64,000 nucleotides of DNA from Rhizobium sp. G21 (GTDB taxonomy: Bacteria; Pseudomonadota; Alphaproteobacteria; Rhizobiales; Rhizobiaceae): the NCBI RefSeq assembly GCF_014158035.1, contig NZ_JACFXW010000001.1, positions 1,240,001-1,304,000 of the forward strand. Direction: 5' to 3'. Below, one piece after another: positions 27,215 to 36,601 of this stretch (position 1 is its first letter; each line of letters opens with the position of its first letter). The translations under genes and the position numbers were made by a program. The notes under the pieces were generated by a model. That model saw only the letters and a program-made list of their open reading frames with translations, was not told the DNA's origin and did no database searches.

Positions 27215-28183
27215 ATGGCCCTATCGGCTTCAGGCGGCTTTCGCGACGACGAGACCAGCATGGCGACCCGCGCCGCCTGGCTGCATTACGCCGGCGGCCT
27301 GACCCAGGCCGAAGTCGCCAAGCGTCTGGGCCTTTCGTCGCTGAAGGCGCATCGGCTGATCATGAAGGCCAACCAGGAAGGCCTGGTGAAAGTCTACATC
27401 GACTCCGACGTCTCCGAATGCGTCGAGCTCGAACAGAAGCTCTGCGAGCGCTTCGGCCTGACCTATTGCGAGGTCGCCCCCGATTTCGACAGCGACGAGC
27501 TTCCCCTGAAGGCGCTCGGTATTTCGGGCGCGCAATACCTCAAGCGCGAGATCGAAAGCGGCGAGACCAAGCTGATCGGCGTCGGCCACGGCCGCACGCT
27601 GGCCGCCTGCGTCGATTACCTGCCGCGCATGGCCAACACCAAGGCGCGCTTCGTATCGCTGCTCGGCGGCCTGACCCGCAAATTCTCCGCCAATCCGCAT
27701 GACGTGATCCACAGGCTCGCCGAGCGCGTCGCGGCGGAAGCCTATGTGATGCCTGTGCCGTTTTTCGCCAACACCGTGGAGGACCGCGACGTGCTGTTTT
27801 CCCAGCGCGGCGTGCTCGACGTGTTCAACCTCGCCAACAGCGCCGATCTGCTGCTCGTCGGCATCGGCACGGCCGAGCGCGAGGCCTCGCTGGTCTCCAC
27901 CGGCATGATCGAGACCAGCGAGATCGAGGAGATCAAGCATGCGGGCGCGGTGGGCGAAATGCTCGGCCATTTCTTCGACGCCGAGGGGCGTCCGGTCGAG
28001 ACCATGCTGTCGAACCGCACCTTCACTTTGTCGCGCGAGGCGCTGAAGAACCGCCGCATCGTGGCGGTGGCGGGCGGCAAGCACAAGGCGCGGGCGACCC
28101 GCGCCGTGCTTAAAAGCGGATTTCTGTCCGGCCTCATAACCGATGAGCGGACTGCGGTCGAGCTGATGGCCGACGGGACTTGA
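27215..28183 (+). CDS. eryD: EryD, SorC/DeoR-family regulator of erythritol genes
   Basis: 322 residues, the usual length for EryD. The N-terminal helix-turn-helix is HYAGGLTQAEVAKRLGLSSL followed by KAHRLIMKANQEG. The SorC sugar-binding domain carries IGVGHGRTLAACVDYLPRM, FVSLLGGLTRK, LLVGIGTAEREASL and RIVAVAGGKHKARATRAVL. In Brucella EryD represses the ery operon and is relieved by an erythritol intermediate. ATG 27215 follows GGGAGGAG. First gene of the large plus-strand ery operon and divergent from eryH. Confidence 0.9.
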   Translation: MALSASGGFRDDETSMATRAAWLHYAGGLTQAEVAKRLGLSSLKAHRLIMKANQEGLVKVYIDSDVSECVELEQKLCERFGLTYCEVAPDFDSDELPLKALGISGAQYLKREIESGETKLIGVGHGRTLAACVDYLPRMANTKARFVSLLGGLTRKFSANPHDVIHRLAERVAAEAYVMPVPFFANTVEDRDVLFSQRGVLDVFNLANSADLLLVGIGTAEREASLVSTGMIETSEIEEIKHAGAVGEMLGHFFDAEGRPVETMLSNRTFTLSREALKNRRIVAVAGGKHKARATRAVLKSGFLSGLITDERTAVELMADGT

Positions 28184-28304
28184 GTTTTCCCGTCCGCGCC
28201 GCTGAGGAGAGCGGGACGGATGGGGCGCAGGAATTACCGGTCAGGGTGGCCGGTATGGCTCGACAGAGCCGAGGAGACACCCAACTCGTGGAGGAGATAC
28301 GGAT

Positions 28305-29750
28305 ATGCATGAGAAGGAAAAGGATCTGATCGACGCCTTCCTGCGCGGCCAGGTGGACCGTCGCGGCCTGTTGAAGGGCCTCGGCGCACTGGGCGTGACC
28401 GCGGGAACGGCCGGCATGCTGATGGGCATGATGCAGAGCCAGGCGCTGGCCGCCGACTTCGACTGGAAGGCGCATTCGGGCAAGTCGCTCAAGCTTCTGC
28501 TCAACAAGCATCCCTATGCGGATGCGATGATCGCCAACCTCAAGACGTTCACCGACATGACCGGCATCAACGTCACCTATGACGTGTTCCCGGAAGACGT
28601 CTATTTCGACAAGGTCACGGCGGCGCTGTCGTCCGGCTCCAGCGAATACGACGCCTTCATGACCGGCGCCTATATGACCTGGACCTATGGCCCGGCCGGC
28701 TGGATCACCGACCTCAAGGAATGGATCAACGATCCCGCCAAGACCAACCCCAACTATGCCTGGGACGACTTCCTGCCCGGCGTCAAGAACTCCTGCGCCT
28801 GGAACGGCACGCCCGGCGGCGCGCTCGGCTCCGACGACGCCAAGCAGTGGTGCATTCCCTGGGGCTACGAGCAGAACAACCTCTCCTACAACAAGGCGAT
28901 GTTCGACAAGGTCGGCGCCAAGGTTCCGACCAATATCGACGAGATGATCGACACCGCCGCCAAGCTGAGCAAGGATGTCGGCGGCGGCGTCTATGGCATC
29001 GGCGTGCGCGGCTCGCGCTCCTGGGCGACCATCCATCCGGGCTTCCTGTCGGGCTATTCCAACTTCGGCCAGAAGGATCTCAACGTCTCTGCCGACGGCA
29101 AGCTGTCGGCCGCGATGAACACGAAGGAGTCCAAGGACTTCCACGCCAAATGGGTGCAGATGATCCAGGACAGCGGCCCGAAAGACTGGTCGACCTACAC
29201 CTGGTATCAGGTCGGCACCGATCTCGGCGCCGGCGCCTCCGCCATGATCTACGACGCCGACATTCTCGGCTACTTCATGAACGGCGGCGACAACAAGATG
29301 AAGGGTCAGCTGGCTTACGCGCCGTTCGCGGCCAATCCGGCGGCCGAGGGACCGACGCCGAACATCTGGATCTGGTCGCTGGCCATGTCCAACTTCTCGA
29401 AAGACAAGGACGCCACCTGGTACTTCCTGCAATGGGCCACAGGTCTGGAACACGCCATCTTCGGCGCGACCAAGATGGACTTCGTCAACCCCGTCCGCAA
29501 GAAGGTCTGGGCCGACCCGATGTTCACCGAGCGTCTCAACAAGTCCTATCCCGGCTATGTCGAAATGCATGACAAGTCGGCTCCGGGCGCCTCGATCAAG
29601 TTCACGGCCCAGCCGCTGTTCTTCGACGTGACGACCGAATGGGCGGCGACGCTGCAGAAGATGGTGGCCAAGGAAGTGCCTGTCGACGAAGGCCTCGACC
29701 AGCTGGCGCAGTCGATCGACAAGCAGCTGCAGGAAGCCGGCCTCGGCTGA
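28305..29750 (+). CDS. Polyol ABC transporter substrate-binding protein
   Basis: 481-residue family 1 extracellular solute-binding protein. The N-terminus has a twin-arginine-like signal (RRGLLKGLGALGVTAG ... QALAADFDW). The mature part includes YDVFPEDVYFDKVTAALSSG, DAFMTGAYMTWTYGPAGWI, WCIPWGYEQNNLSYNKAMF and ATWYFLQWATGLEHA. It begins the importer block (binding protein, two permeases, two ATPases), the gene set of the Sinorhizobium mptABCDE polyol and Rhizobium glp glycerol importers. Likely ligand: erythritol or related tetritols and pentitols. A stem-loop after it may let it be made in excess. Confidence 0.88.
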   Translation: MHEKEKDLIDAFLRGQVDRRGLLKGLGALGVTAGTAGMLMGMMQSQALAADFDWKAHSGKSLKLLLNKHPYADAMIANLKTFTDMTGINVTYDVFPEDVYFDKVTAALSSGSSEYDAFMTGAYMTWTYGPAGWITDLKEWINDPAKTNPNYAWDDFLPGVKNSCAWNGTPGGALGSDDAKQWCIPWGYEQNNLSYNKAMFDKVGAKVPTNIDEMIDTAAKLSKDVGGGVYGIGVRGSRSWATIHPGFLSGYSNFGQKDLNVSADGKLSAAMNTKESKDFHAKWVQMIQDSGPKDWSTYTWYQVGTDLGAGASAMIYDADILGYFMNGGDNKMKGQLAYAPFAANPAAEGPTPNIWIWSLAMSNFSKDKDATWYFLQWATGLEHAIFGATKMDFVNPVRKKVWADPMFTERLNKSYPGYVEMHDKSAPGASIKFTAQPLFFDVTTEWAATLQKMVAKEVPVDEGLDQLAQSIDKQLQEAGLG

Positions 29751-29824
29751 TCGAAAGCTCCCCAAAGGGCTCCAAAGCGGGGCGCCCTTTCGCGACCGTA
29801 ACCCTCTTTTGCGTCGCGCCCCGC

Positions 29825-29859
29825 AGGCGGCCGGGTTGTTCTCCCTGGCCCGGCCGCCT
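29825..29859 (+). terminator. Stem-loop between binding-protein and permease genes
   Basis: AGGCGGCCGGG (29825-29835) and CCCGGCCGCCT (29849-29859) form a perfect 11-bp GC stem with a 13-base loop and no T run. Its place suggests partial termination or RNA 3'-end protection that raises binding protein over permease, as after malE. Confidence 0.65.
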
Positions 29860-29938
29860 CTTCTCTCATGACATGCGCGATGGACGGAGCGATCCGTCCA
29901 TCCAATGATGAAAACACTCCAAGACAATGGAGCGAAAC

Positions 29939-30862
29939 ATGGCCGAGACAGTCGCCGCAAAACGGGCCCCGTCGGGCTTCAGGATCTCCAAACGCGTCCT
30001 GCCCTATGTGCTGAGCCTGCCCGCGCTGCTGGTCTGCATCGGGATCCTCATTCCCTTCGTCACCGCGGTGATCAGCTCCTTCCAGCGCTACCGGCTGTCG
30101 CAGCCTTGGGCGCGGAAATTCAACTGGGGCGAAAACTACCTCAATTTCTTCACCGATCCGAGCTTCTGGAACACGCTGAAGATCTCGCTCGTCTATGCCG
30201 GGCTGACGGTCGTGCTGGAACTGCTGCTGGGGCTCGCCATCGCGCTGTTGCTGCAGAAGCGCTCGACGGTGAACAATTTCATCTCGATCATGTTGCTTTT
30301 GCCGCTGATGACCGCGCCGGCGCTGGCCGCGCTGATGTGGAAGCTGATGACCAATCCGGGCTTCGGCATCCTCTCCTATGGCGCAAGCCTGATCGGACTG
30401 TCGGATTTCCGCTGGGCGTCCTCGCCGTCGACGGCGCTGTTCACCGTCGTGCTGGTGGGATATCTGGGTCTATACGCCCTTCATCATGATCCTGCTGCTC
30501 GCCGGCCTGCGTTCGCTGCCGACCCAGCCTTTCGAGGCGGCGGCGCTCGACGGCGTGCCGCGCAGCTTCGTGTTCTTCCGCATCACGCTGCCGATGCTGA
30601 CGCCCTATATCCTGACGGCGACGCTGTTTCGCCTGCTCGACAGCATCCAGCAATTCGACATCATCTATGCGATGACCCAAGGGGGCCAGGCGATACGCTG
30701 ACGGTGTTCCAGGTCGAGGCCTATCTGAACTTCTTCCAAGCGACCAATGTCGGACGCTCGGCGGCGCTGATGATCATCCTCTGGGCCATCACCTATTTCC
30801 TCTCAAACCTCTTCATCAAGAACTGGCTGCGGCTGCGCGAACGCGCCCGCGGCGAAGCGTGA
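29939..30862 (+). CDS. Polyol ABC transporter permease 1 (two compensating frame changes)
   Basis: About 307-residue MalF-type permease. Membrane helices begin at LPYVLSLPALLVCIGILIPF; the conserved cytoplasmic EAA loop, PFEAAALDGVPRSFVFFRIT, is in the middle. The frame is disturbed twice: an extra G in 30457-30459 shifts out (expected LVDIWVYTPFIMI) and a missing G in the G5 run 30681-30685 shifts back (expected AMTQGGPGDTLTVFQ). The EAA loop lies within the out-of-frame segment, so the protein as written would lack it. Ends LRLRERARGEA nine bases before permease 2. Confidence 0.83.
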   Translation: MAETVAAKRAPSGFRISKRVLPYVLSLPALLVCIGILIPFVTAVISSFQRYRLSQPWARKFNWGENYLNFFTDPSFWNTLKISLVYAGLTVVLELLLGLAIALLLQKRSTVNNFISIMLLLPLMTAPALAALMWKLMTNPGFGILSYGASLIGLSDFRWASSPSTALFTVVLVGYLGLYALHHDPAARRPAFAADPAFRGGGARRRAAQLRVLPHHAADADALYPDGDAVSPARQHPAIRHHLCDDPRGPGDTLTVFQVEAYLNFFQATNVGRSAALMIILWAITYFLSNLFIKNWLRLRERARGEA

Positions 30863-30871
30863 GGCCCGATC

Positions 30872-31729
30872 ATGGAAACCACCTCCCCCATCGAACGCGT
30901 GCTGCGCGGCGTTGCGCTGACCCTGGTCGTGATCTTCTTCATGTTCCCGATCCTGTGGATCTTCATGATGAGCTTCCAGACCAACGAGACGATCCTGTCG
31001 ATCCCGCCGAAAGTGGTGTTTTCGCCGACGCTCGAAAACTATCAGGCGCTGATCACCGGCAAGCTGGTCTCCAATGCCGGCACGCTCGACATCGCCTTCA
31101 TGCGCAATCTCGGCAATTCCGTGCTGCTGTCGGTCGCCTCGGTGGCGGTGGCGTTGTTGCTCGGCGTGCCGGCGGCCTATGCTTTCGCCCGCCACAAGTT
31201 CAAGGGCTCGGAGGACATCGCGTTCACGCTTCTGTCCTTCCGCTTCGCGCCGCCGCTCTTGGTGCTGTTGCCGCTCACCCAGTATTTCCAGTGGATGGGG
31301 CTGGCCAACACCTATATCGGCCTGATCTGGGTCTATCAGCTGATCTGCCTGCCGCTGATCCTGTGGATCGTGCGCGGCTATTTCGAGGACATCTCGGCTG
31401 ACGTCGAATACGCCTACCGCATCGCCGGTCACGGCTGGTTCGCGACCTTCCGCAAGATCGCCCTGCCGCTCGCAGGGCCCGGCATCGCGGCGGCCGGCCT
31501 GCTCGCCTTCATCTTCGCCTGGAACAATTTCGTCTTCGCGCTGGTGCTGGCGTCGGCCGACAAGCAGCCGGTGACGGTGGGCGCGCTCGCCTTCGTGACC
31601 GCCTCGGGCATTCAATACGGCCAGATCGCCGCGGCCATCGTGCTGTCGATCGCGCCGACGCTGGCGCTCGCGCTCTACGCCCAGCGCTACCTCGTCGAAG
31701 GCCTGTCGCTCGGCGCGGTGAAAGGATAA
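30872..31729 (+). CDS. Polyol ABC transporter permease 2
   Basis: 285-residue MalG-type permease, intact. About six helices, starting VLRGVALTLVVIFFMFPILW; the EAA-type coupling loop is VEYAYRIAGHGWFATFRKIA, followed by LPLAGPGIAAAGLLAFIFAW and NNFVFALVLASADKQPVTV. Pairs with permease 1 to form the channel for the periplasmic binding protein. Two bases separate its stop from the first ATPase gene. Confidence 0.9.
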   Translation: METTSPIERVLRGVALTLVVIFFMFPILWIFMMSFQTNETILSIPPKVVFSPTLENYQALITGKLVSNAGTLDIAFMRNLGNSVLLSVASVAVALLLGVPAAYAFARHKFKGSEDIAFTLLSFRFAPPLLVLLPLTQYFQWMGLANTYIGLIWVYQLICLPLILWIVRGYFEDISADVEYAYRIAGHGWFATFRKIALPLAGPGIAAAGLLAFIFAWNNFVFALVLASADKQPVTVGALAFVTASGIQYGQIAAAIVLSIAPTLALALYAQRYLVEGLSLGAVKG

Positions 31730-31731
31730 TC

Positions 31732-32850
31732 ATGGCTACGCTCGAACTCAAAAACATCACCAAGCGCTTCAAGACGCACACGGTTATCGACGATCTGTCC
31801 TTGAGCATTGCAGAAGGCGAACGGCTCGTGCTGTTCGGCTCGTCCGGCGCCGGCAAGACGGTGCTGCTCAGGCTGATCGCCGGCGTCATCGATCCCGATC
31901 AGGGCAAGATCCTGATCGGCGGCGAGGATGTGACCGATCTCGACGCCGAATATCGCGGCATCGGCATGGCGTTTCAGAACTTTGCGCTGTTTCCGCATAT
32001 GGACGCCTTCGCCAATATCGCCACGCCGCTCGAGGCGCGCGGCGAGAAGGACGGCGCCATCAAGGCCGGCGTCGAAAAGGTCGCCAAGCTTCTGAAGATC
32101 GACCATGTGCTGACGCACAGGCCCAAGGCGCTGTCGAACGGCCAGAAGCAACGCACGGCGCTGGCGCGGGCGCTGGCCGGCTCGCCGCCGGTGCTGCTGC
32201 TCGACGATCCGCTTCGCAATGTCGACGCCAAGCTGCGTTTCGAAATGCGGCTGGAGCTGCCGCGCGTGCTGGCCCGCCAGGGCGCGACCACCATCTATGT
32301 GACGCAGGACTATAAGGAAGCCATGGCGCTCGGCGACCGCATCGCGGTGATGGCGCATGGCAAGATCCAGCAGATCGGCGCGCCCGAGGACATCTATCTC
32401 CGTCCCGCCAATGTCGAGATCGCCCGTCTCTTCGGCGACCCGACCATCAACCTGCTGGAGGTGACGCCGAAAAGCGATGCGGGCGGCGTCTATTGCGAGA
32501 TCTCCAATGTGCGGGTGGCGCTGCCGCATGTGGCGCAAAGCGCCGCCGGCAAGCCCGCGGTGCTCGGCCTCCGGCCCGAGACGCTGCGCTTCGTGGATCC
32601 CTCGTCCGAGAACGCCGTGCCTGTCACCGTGGAGGCGGAAACGCCGCTCAACGAGAAGACGGTGACGCTGGCGCTGACGGCGCGCGGCCGGGAAATCCTG
32701 GTGTCGCGGCCGGCTGGAACGCCGGGACCGACGCAGGGAAGCGCGGCGATCGCCATCGACGGCGGCCAGGCCTTCCTGTTCGACAAGGCGACGGGCGCGC
32801 GCCTGTCCGACAATGACAAAGCCCAGAAGCATCAGGGAGTCGCGGCATGA
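31732..32850 (+). CDS. Polyol ABC transporter ATPase 1, degenerate catalytic site
   Basis: 372 residues, MalK/UgpC-like with a C-terminal OB-type domain. Walker A is GSSGAGKTV and the Q-loop AFQNFALFPH is normal, but the signature reads LSNGQKQR, Walker B is VLLLDDPLRN (Asp in place of catalytic Glu) and the switch His is replaced by Gln (YVTQDYKEA). The second ATPase has canonical Glu and His, so the transporter should use an asymmetric heterodimer. The stop overlaps the next start (ATGA). Confidence 0.9.
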   Translation: MATLELKNITKRFKTHTVIDDLSLSIAEGERLVLFGSSGAGKTVLLRLIAGVIDPDQGKILIGGEDVTDLDAEYRGIGMAFQNFALFPHMDAFANIATPLEARGEKDGAIKAGVEKVAKLLKIDHVLTHRPKALSNGQKQRTALARALAGSPPVLLLDDPLRNVDAKLRFEMRLELPRVLARQGATTIYVTQDYKEAMALGDRIAVMAHGKIQQIGAPEDIYLRPANVEIARLFGDPTINLLEVTPKSDAGGVYCEISNVRVALPHVAQSAAGKPAVLGLRPETLRFVDPSSENAVPVTVEAETPLNEKTVTLALTARGREILVSRPAGTPGPTQGSAAIAIDGGQAFLFDKATGARLSDNDKAQKHQGVAA

Positions 32851-33970
32851 TGGACACCGCCCTCAGAATCGACGGCGTCGACAAATTCTATGGCCCCGTG
32901 GATCACGGCGTGCATGCCGTCAAGAAGCTGACCATGGATGTGAAGAAGGGCGAGATCATCGCGCTGCTCGGCTCGTCCGGCTGCGGCAAGACCTCCACGC
33001 TCCGGATGATCGCCGGCTTCGAGCCGGTGTCGCGTGGACAGATATCGCTCGGCGGACGGCCGGTGCATATGCTGGCGCCGGTCAAGCGCAATGTCGCCAT
33101 GGCGTTCGAGGGCTATTCGCTCTATCCGCCGCTGACGGTGAAGGAGAACATGGCCTTTGCGCTCAAGGCCGCCAAGCTCTCCAACGCCGAGGTGGAGGAA
33201 AAGGTCGCCTATATCGCCAAGCTTCTGGAGATCGAGGATATTCTCGGCCGCTATCCCAGCTCGATCTCGGGCGGCCAGCAGCAGCGCGCTTCCCTGGGAC
33301 GGGCGCTGATCCGCAATGCAGACCTGCATCTGCTCGACGAGCCGATGGGCCAGCTCGAGCCGCAATTGCGCGCCGTGCTGCGCGGCCGCATCAAGCATTA
33401 CATCAAGGAGCGCGGGCTGACCGCCATCCTCGTCACCCATGACCAGACGGAAGCCAATGCGCTGGCCGACCGGATCGCGGTGATGGAAGGCGGCGTGCTG
33501 CAACAGTTCGACACGCCCGAGATGATCAAGGAGCGGCCCGCCAATCTGTTCACCGGCACCTTTGTGGGCGAACCGCCGATGAACGTGTTTTCCGCGAGCG
33601 TCGCAACATCCGGCGAGAGCGTGTCCTTCGGCCTCGGCGACGGCGTCAAGCTCGACTATCCGGCCTCGGCCTTCGCGCCGGAAGTGCGGGCGGCGCTCGG
33701 CAAGCGTCAGCGCGTGACGATCGGCATCCGGCCCTATGCGGTCAAGCGCGCCGATGACGGCGTGGCGGCGAAAGTGGCGGTCAATCAATGGCTGGGCGAC
33801 CAGACCCATATCGCCGCCGATTTCGCCGGCGCCACCATGGTGCTGGTCGAGCATGACCGGGTGAGCCTCACCCCGGCGAGACGATCCGCATCCATCTCGC
33901 GCCGAAAAGCCTGCATGTATTCGACGCCGAAACGGGCGTTGCGATTTCGCATGGAGATCAATTGGCATGA
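32847..33970 (+). CDS. Polyol ABC transporter ATPase 2 (frameshifted near 3' end)
   Basis: About 374 residues. Walker A GSSGCGKTS, signature SISGGQQQRASLGRAL, Walker B HLLDEPMGQLEPQLR with catalytic Glu, and switch His in LVTHDQTEANALADRI are canonical; the Q-loop has Glu for Gln (AFEGYSLYPPL). A missing G at 33875-33876 throws off the last 32 codons; the expected end is VSLTPGETIRIHLAPKSLHV ... HGDQLA, with a stop at 33968-33970 overlapping the eryA ATG. Only the C-terminal regulatory domain is affected. Works with ATPase 1. Confidence 0.87.
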
Positions 33971-35552
33971 GCGGCGGAGCGGTGAGACGCGACATCGTGA
34001 TCGGCATCGACGCAGGCACGTCGGTGCTGAAATCCGTCGCCTTCGATCTCGCCGGCAATCAGCTGGCGGTGGCGTCGATCCCCAACCATTACGAGGCGGA
34101 AGGGCGTGCGGGCTGGGTGCAGGATATGACCCGCACCTGGGCGGACACGGCCCGCACGCTCGCCGACCTCGCAGACAAGATCGACAATCTCCGGGAACGC
34201 GTGGCGGGCGTCGCCGTCACCGCGCAAGGCGACGGCACATGGCGGATCGATGCGGCGGGCAATCCCATCGGCAAGGGCTGGCTGTGGCTCGACGCCCGCG
34301 CCGGCGCGATCGTCGACCGGCTGCGCGGCGACAGCCGCGACATCGCCCGCTACCAGACCTGCGGCTCGGGCCTCGCCGCCTGCCAGCAGGGACCGCAGCT
34401 GAAATGGATGCTGGAAAACGCCCCCGAGATGCTCGACGGCGTCACCACCACCTTCCACTGCAAGGACTGGCTCTATTTCAAGCTGACCGGCCAGCGCGCC
34501 ACCGATCCGTCCGAGGCCGTGTTCACGTTCGGCGATTTCCGCAAGCGCAGCTATAGCGAAGAGGTGATCGATTTTCTCGATCTCCGCCACAAGCGAAGCC
34601 TGTTGCCTGAGATCGTCGATGGCGCGACCACGCATCACCCGCTGACCGAAGAGGCGGCGCGTCTAACGGGCCTGCCCGTGGGCACGCCTGTCGTGCTCGG
34701 CTATGTCGACGTGGTCTGCACCGCGCTCGGCGCTGGCCTCTATGAACCGGGCGTGCAAGCGGGCTGCTCGATCGTGGGATCGACCGGCATGCATATGCGC
34801 TTCGCGGAAAGCCCCGAAGACGTCTGGCTGAACGCCGACCAGACCGGCTACACGATGTGCTGGCCCGTGCCCGGCGCCTATGCCCAGATGCAATCCAATA
34901 TGGCGGCGACGCTGAATATCGACTGGATCATCTCGGTGGCTTCGGGGCTGCTCAAGAGCATGGGCGTCGAGAAATCGAAGAGCGAGCTTCTCGGCCATCT
35001 CGACACATGGCTCGCCGGCGCGACGTCCGACCCGATCCTCTACCATCCCTATATTTCCGACGCCGGCGAGCGCGGGCCGTTCGTGGACGCCACCGCACGC
35101 GCCTCGCTGGTGGGGCTGACGATGAATCACGGCTTCGGCGATCTCGTCCGCGCCGTGTTCGACGGGCTCGCCATGGCGGCGCGCGATTGCTACACGGCGA
35201 TGGGGCCGACGCCCGACCGGGTGCGGCTGACCGGGGCGCAGCGCGCTCGGCTTCGCTGCGCGCCATTCTCGGCGGCGCGCTGAACGCCGGCGTGCAGACC
35301 TCGACCCGCGAGGAAGCGGGCGCGGCGGGCGCCGCGATGATCGCCTGCGTGTCGCTCGGCGTCTATCCTGACATGGCGGCCTGCGTCGCCGACTGGGTGA
35401 GCCCCTGCCTCAAGCCGGTGGAAGCGCCGGATGCTGCGATTACGGCGCGCTTCGACCGCGCCTTCGACCCTTACCGTCAGACGCGGACCGCGCTCCGCCC
35501 GATCTGGCACATGCTCGCGGAGGCTCCCGAAGCCCCGCTTCGAAAGGACTGA
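33967..35552 (+). CDS. eryA: Erythritol kinase EryA, FGGY family (frameshifted)
   Basis: About 528 residues. Strong resemblance to Brucella EryA throughout: DIVIGIDAGTSVLKSVAFDL, GVAVTAQGDGTWRIDAAG, WLWLDARAGAIVDRL, TTFHCKDWLYFKLTGQRATD, VVLGYVDVVCTALGAGLYEP, CSIVGSTGMHM and NMAATLNIDWI. EryA uses ATP to make L-erythritol 4-phosphate, the first committed step. The frame breaks in the G4 run 35233-35236; with one G added it reads RLTGGAARSASLRAILGGAL and continues to LRPIWHMLAEAPEAP. The broken position would remove the C-terminal 100 residues, including part of the ATP site. Confidence 0.92.
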
Positions 35553-35556
35553 GAGA

Positions 35557-36594
35557 ATGAAGAAGATTGCGATCATCGGCGATCGTTTCATGCTGCCGAG
35601 CGTGTTTCGCGACAAGATCGTCGAAGCCTGCGGCGAGGACTTGGACATCCGCATGCTCGAGCAACCCTGGCCGGACGAGCCGATGGAGCATGGCTATGCG
35701 GTAGAAGGCATGGCCGGGCTCAAGGAATATATGGGGTCTGCCGACGAGATCGTCTCGTTTGTCGATGATGCGGAAATCCTGGTGACGCAGCTTGCGCCGC
35801 TGTCGTCCGGCATGTTCGCGCAATTGCCCAATCTCAAATGCGTGGCGGTGTCGCGCGGCGGCCCTGTCAACATCGACATGCAGGCGGCGCGGGCTGCGGG
35901 CGTGCGCGTGGTCAACACGCCGGGCCGCAACGCATCCGCCGTGGCCGAATTCACGCTGGGCGCGATCCTCGCCGAGACGCGGCTGATCCGCATGGGACAC
36001 GAAAGCCTGCGCGCCGGCGAATGGCGCGGCGATCTCTACCGCGCCGACCGCACGGGCCGCGAACTCTCGGAAATGACCGTGGGCGTGATCGGCTACGGCA
36101 ATATCGGCACCAAAGTGGTGCGGTTGCTGCGCGCCTTCGGCACGAAAGTCATCGTGCATGACCCCTATGTGCAGCTGTCCGCCGATGATTTGAACGGCGG
36201 CGTCGAACAGGTGTCGTTCAACGATCTCCTGTCGCGCGCCGACATCGTGACCCTGCATCCCCGGGTGACCGAAGAGACCAAGGGCATGATGAATGCGGAC
36301 AGCTTCGCCAGGATGAAGAAGGGCGCGATCTTCGTGAACACCGCGCGCGGGCCGCTCTGCGATTACGATGCGCTTTACGAGGCGCTGATCAGCGGCCAGC
36401 TTTCCGCCGCCATGCTGGAAACCTTCGCCGTGGAGCCCGTGCCGGCCGACTGGCCGCTCTTGCAGCTGCCGAATGTGACGCTGACCCCGCATATCGCCGG
36501 GGCCTCGGTGCGCACCGTGACCTATGCCGCCGAAATGGCGGCGGAAGAGGTGCGCCGCTACATCGCCGGGCTGCCCCCGGTCAATCCCTGCTGA
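35557..36594 (+). CDS. D-2-hydroxyacid dehydrogenase (PGDH-like) in the ery operon
   Basis: 345 residues, NAD-dependent. The Rossmann motif is MTVGVIGYGNIGTKVVRLL; the catalytic Arg is in VNTARGPLCDYDAL, Glu in LETFAVEPVPADWP and His in LTPHIAGASVRTVTY. An unusual N-terminal half (MKKIAIIGDRFMLPSVFRDK) differs from serine-pathway SerA. Four bases after eryA, seven before the aldolase. It is not part of the published EryABCHI route; possible roles are oxidising a tetronate or reducing a 2-keto acid formed on a side branch. Substrate unknown. Confidence 0.85.
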   Translation: MKKIAIIGDRFMLPSVFRDKIVEACGEDLDIRMLEQPWPDEPMEHGYAVEGMAGLKEYMGSADEIVSFVDDAEILVTQLAPLSSGMFAQLPNLKCVAVSRGGPVNIDMQAARAAGVRVVNTPGRNASAVAEFTLGAILAETRLIRMGHESLRAGEWRGDLYRADRTGRELSEMTVGVIGYGNIGTKVVRLLRAFGTKVIVHDPYVQLSADDLNGGVEQVSFNDLLSRADIVTLHPRVTEETKGMMNADSFARMKKGAIFVNTARGPLCDYDALYEALISGQLSAAMLETFAVEPVPADWPLLQLPNVTLTPHIAGASVRTVTYAAEMAAEEVRRYIAGLPPVNPC

Positions 36595-36601
36595 GGCTGT
36601 C

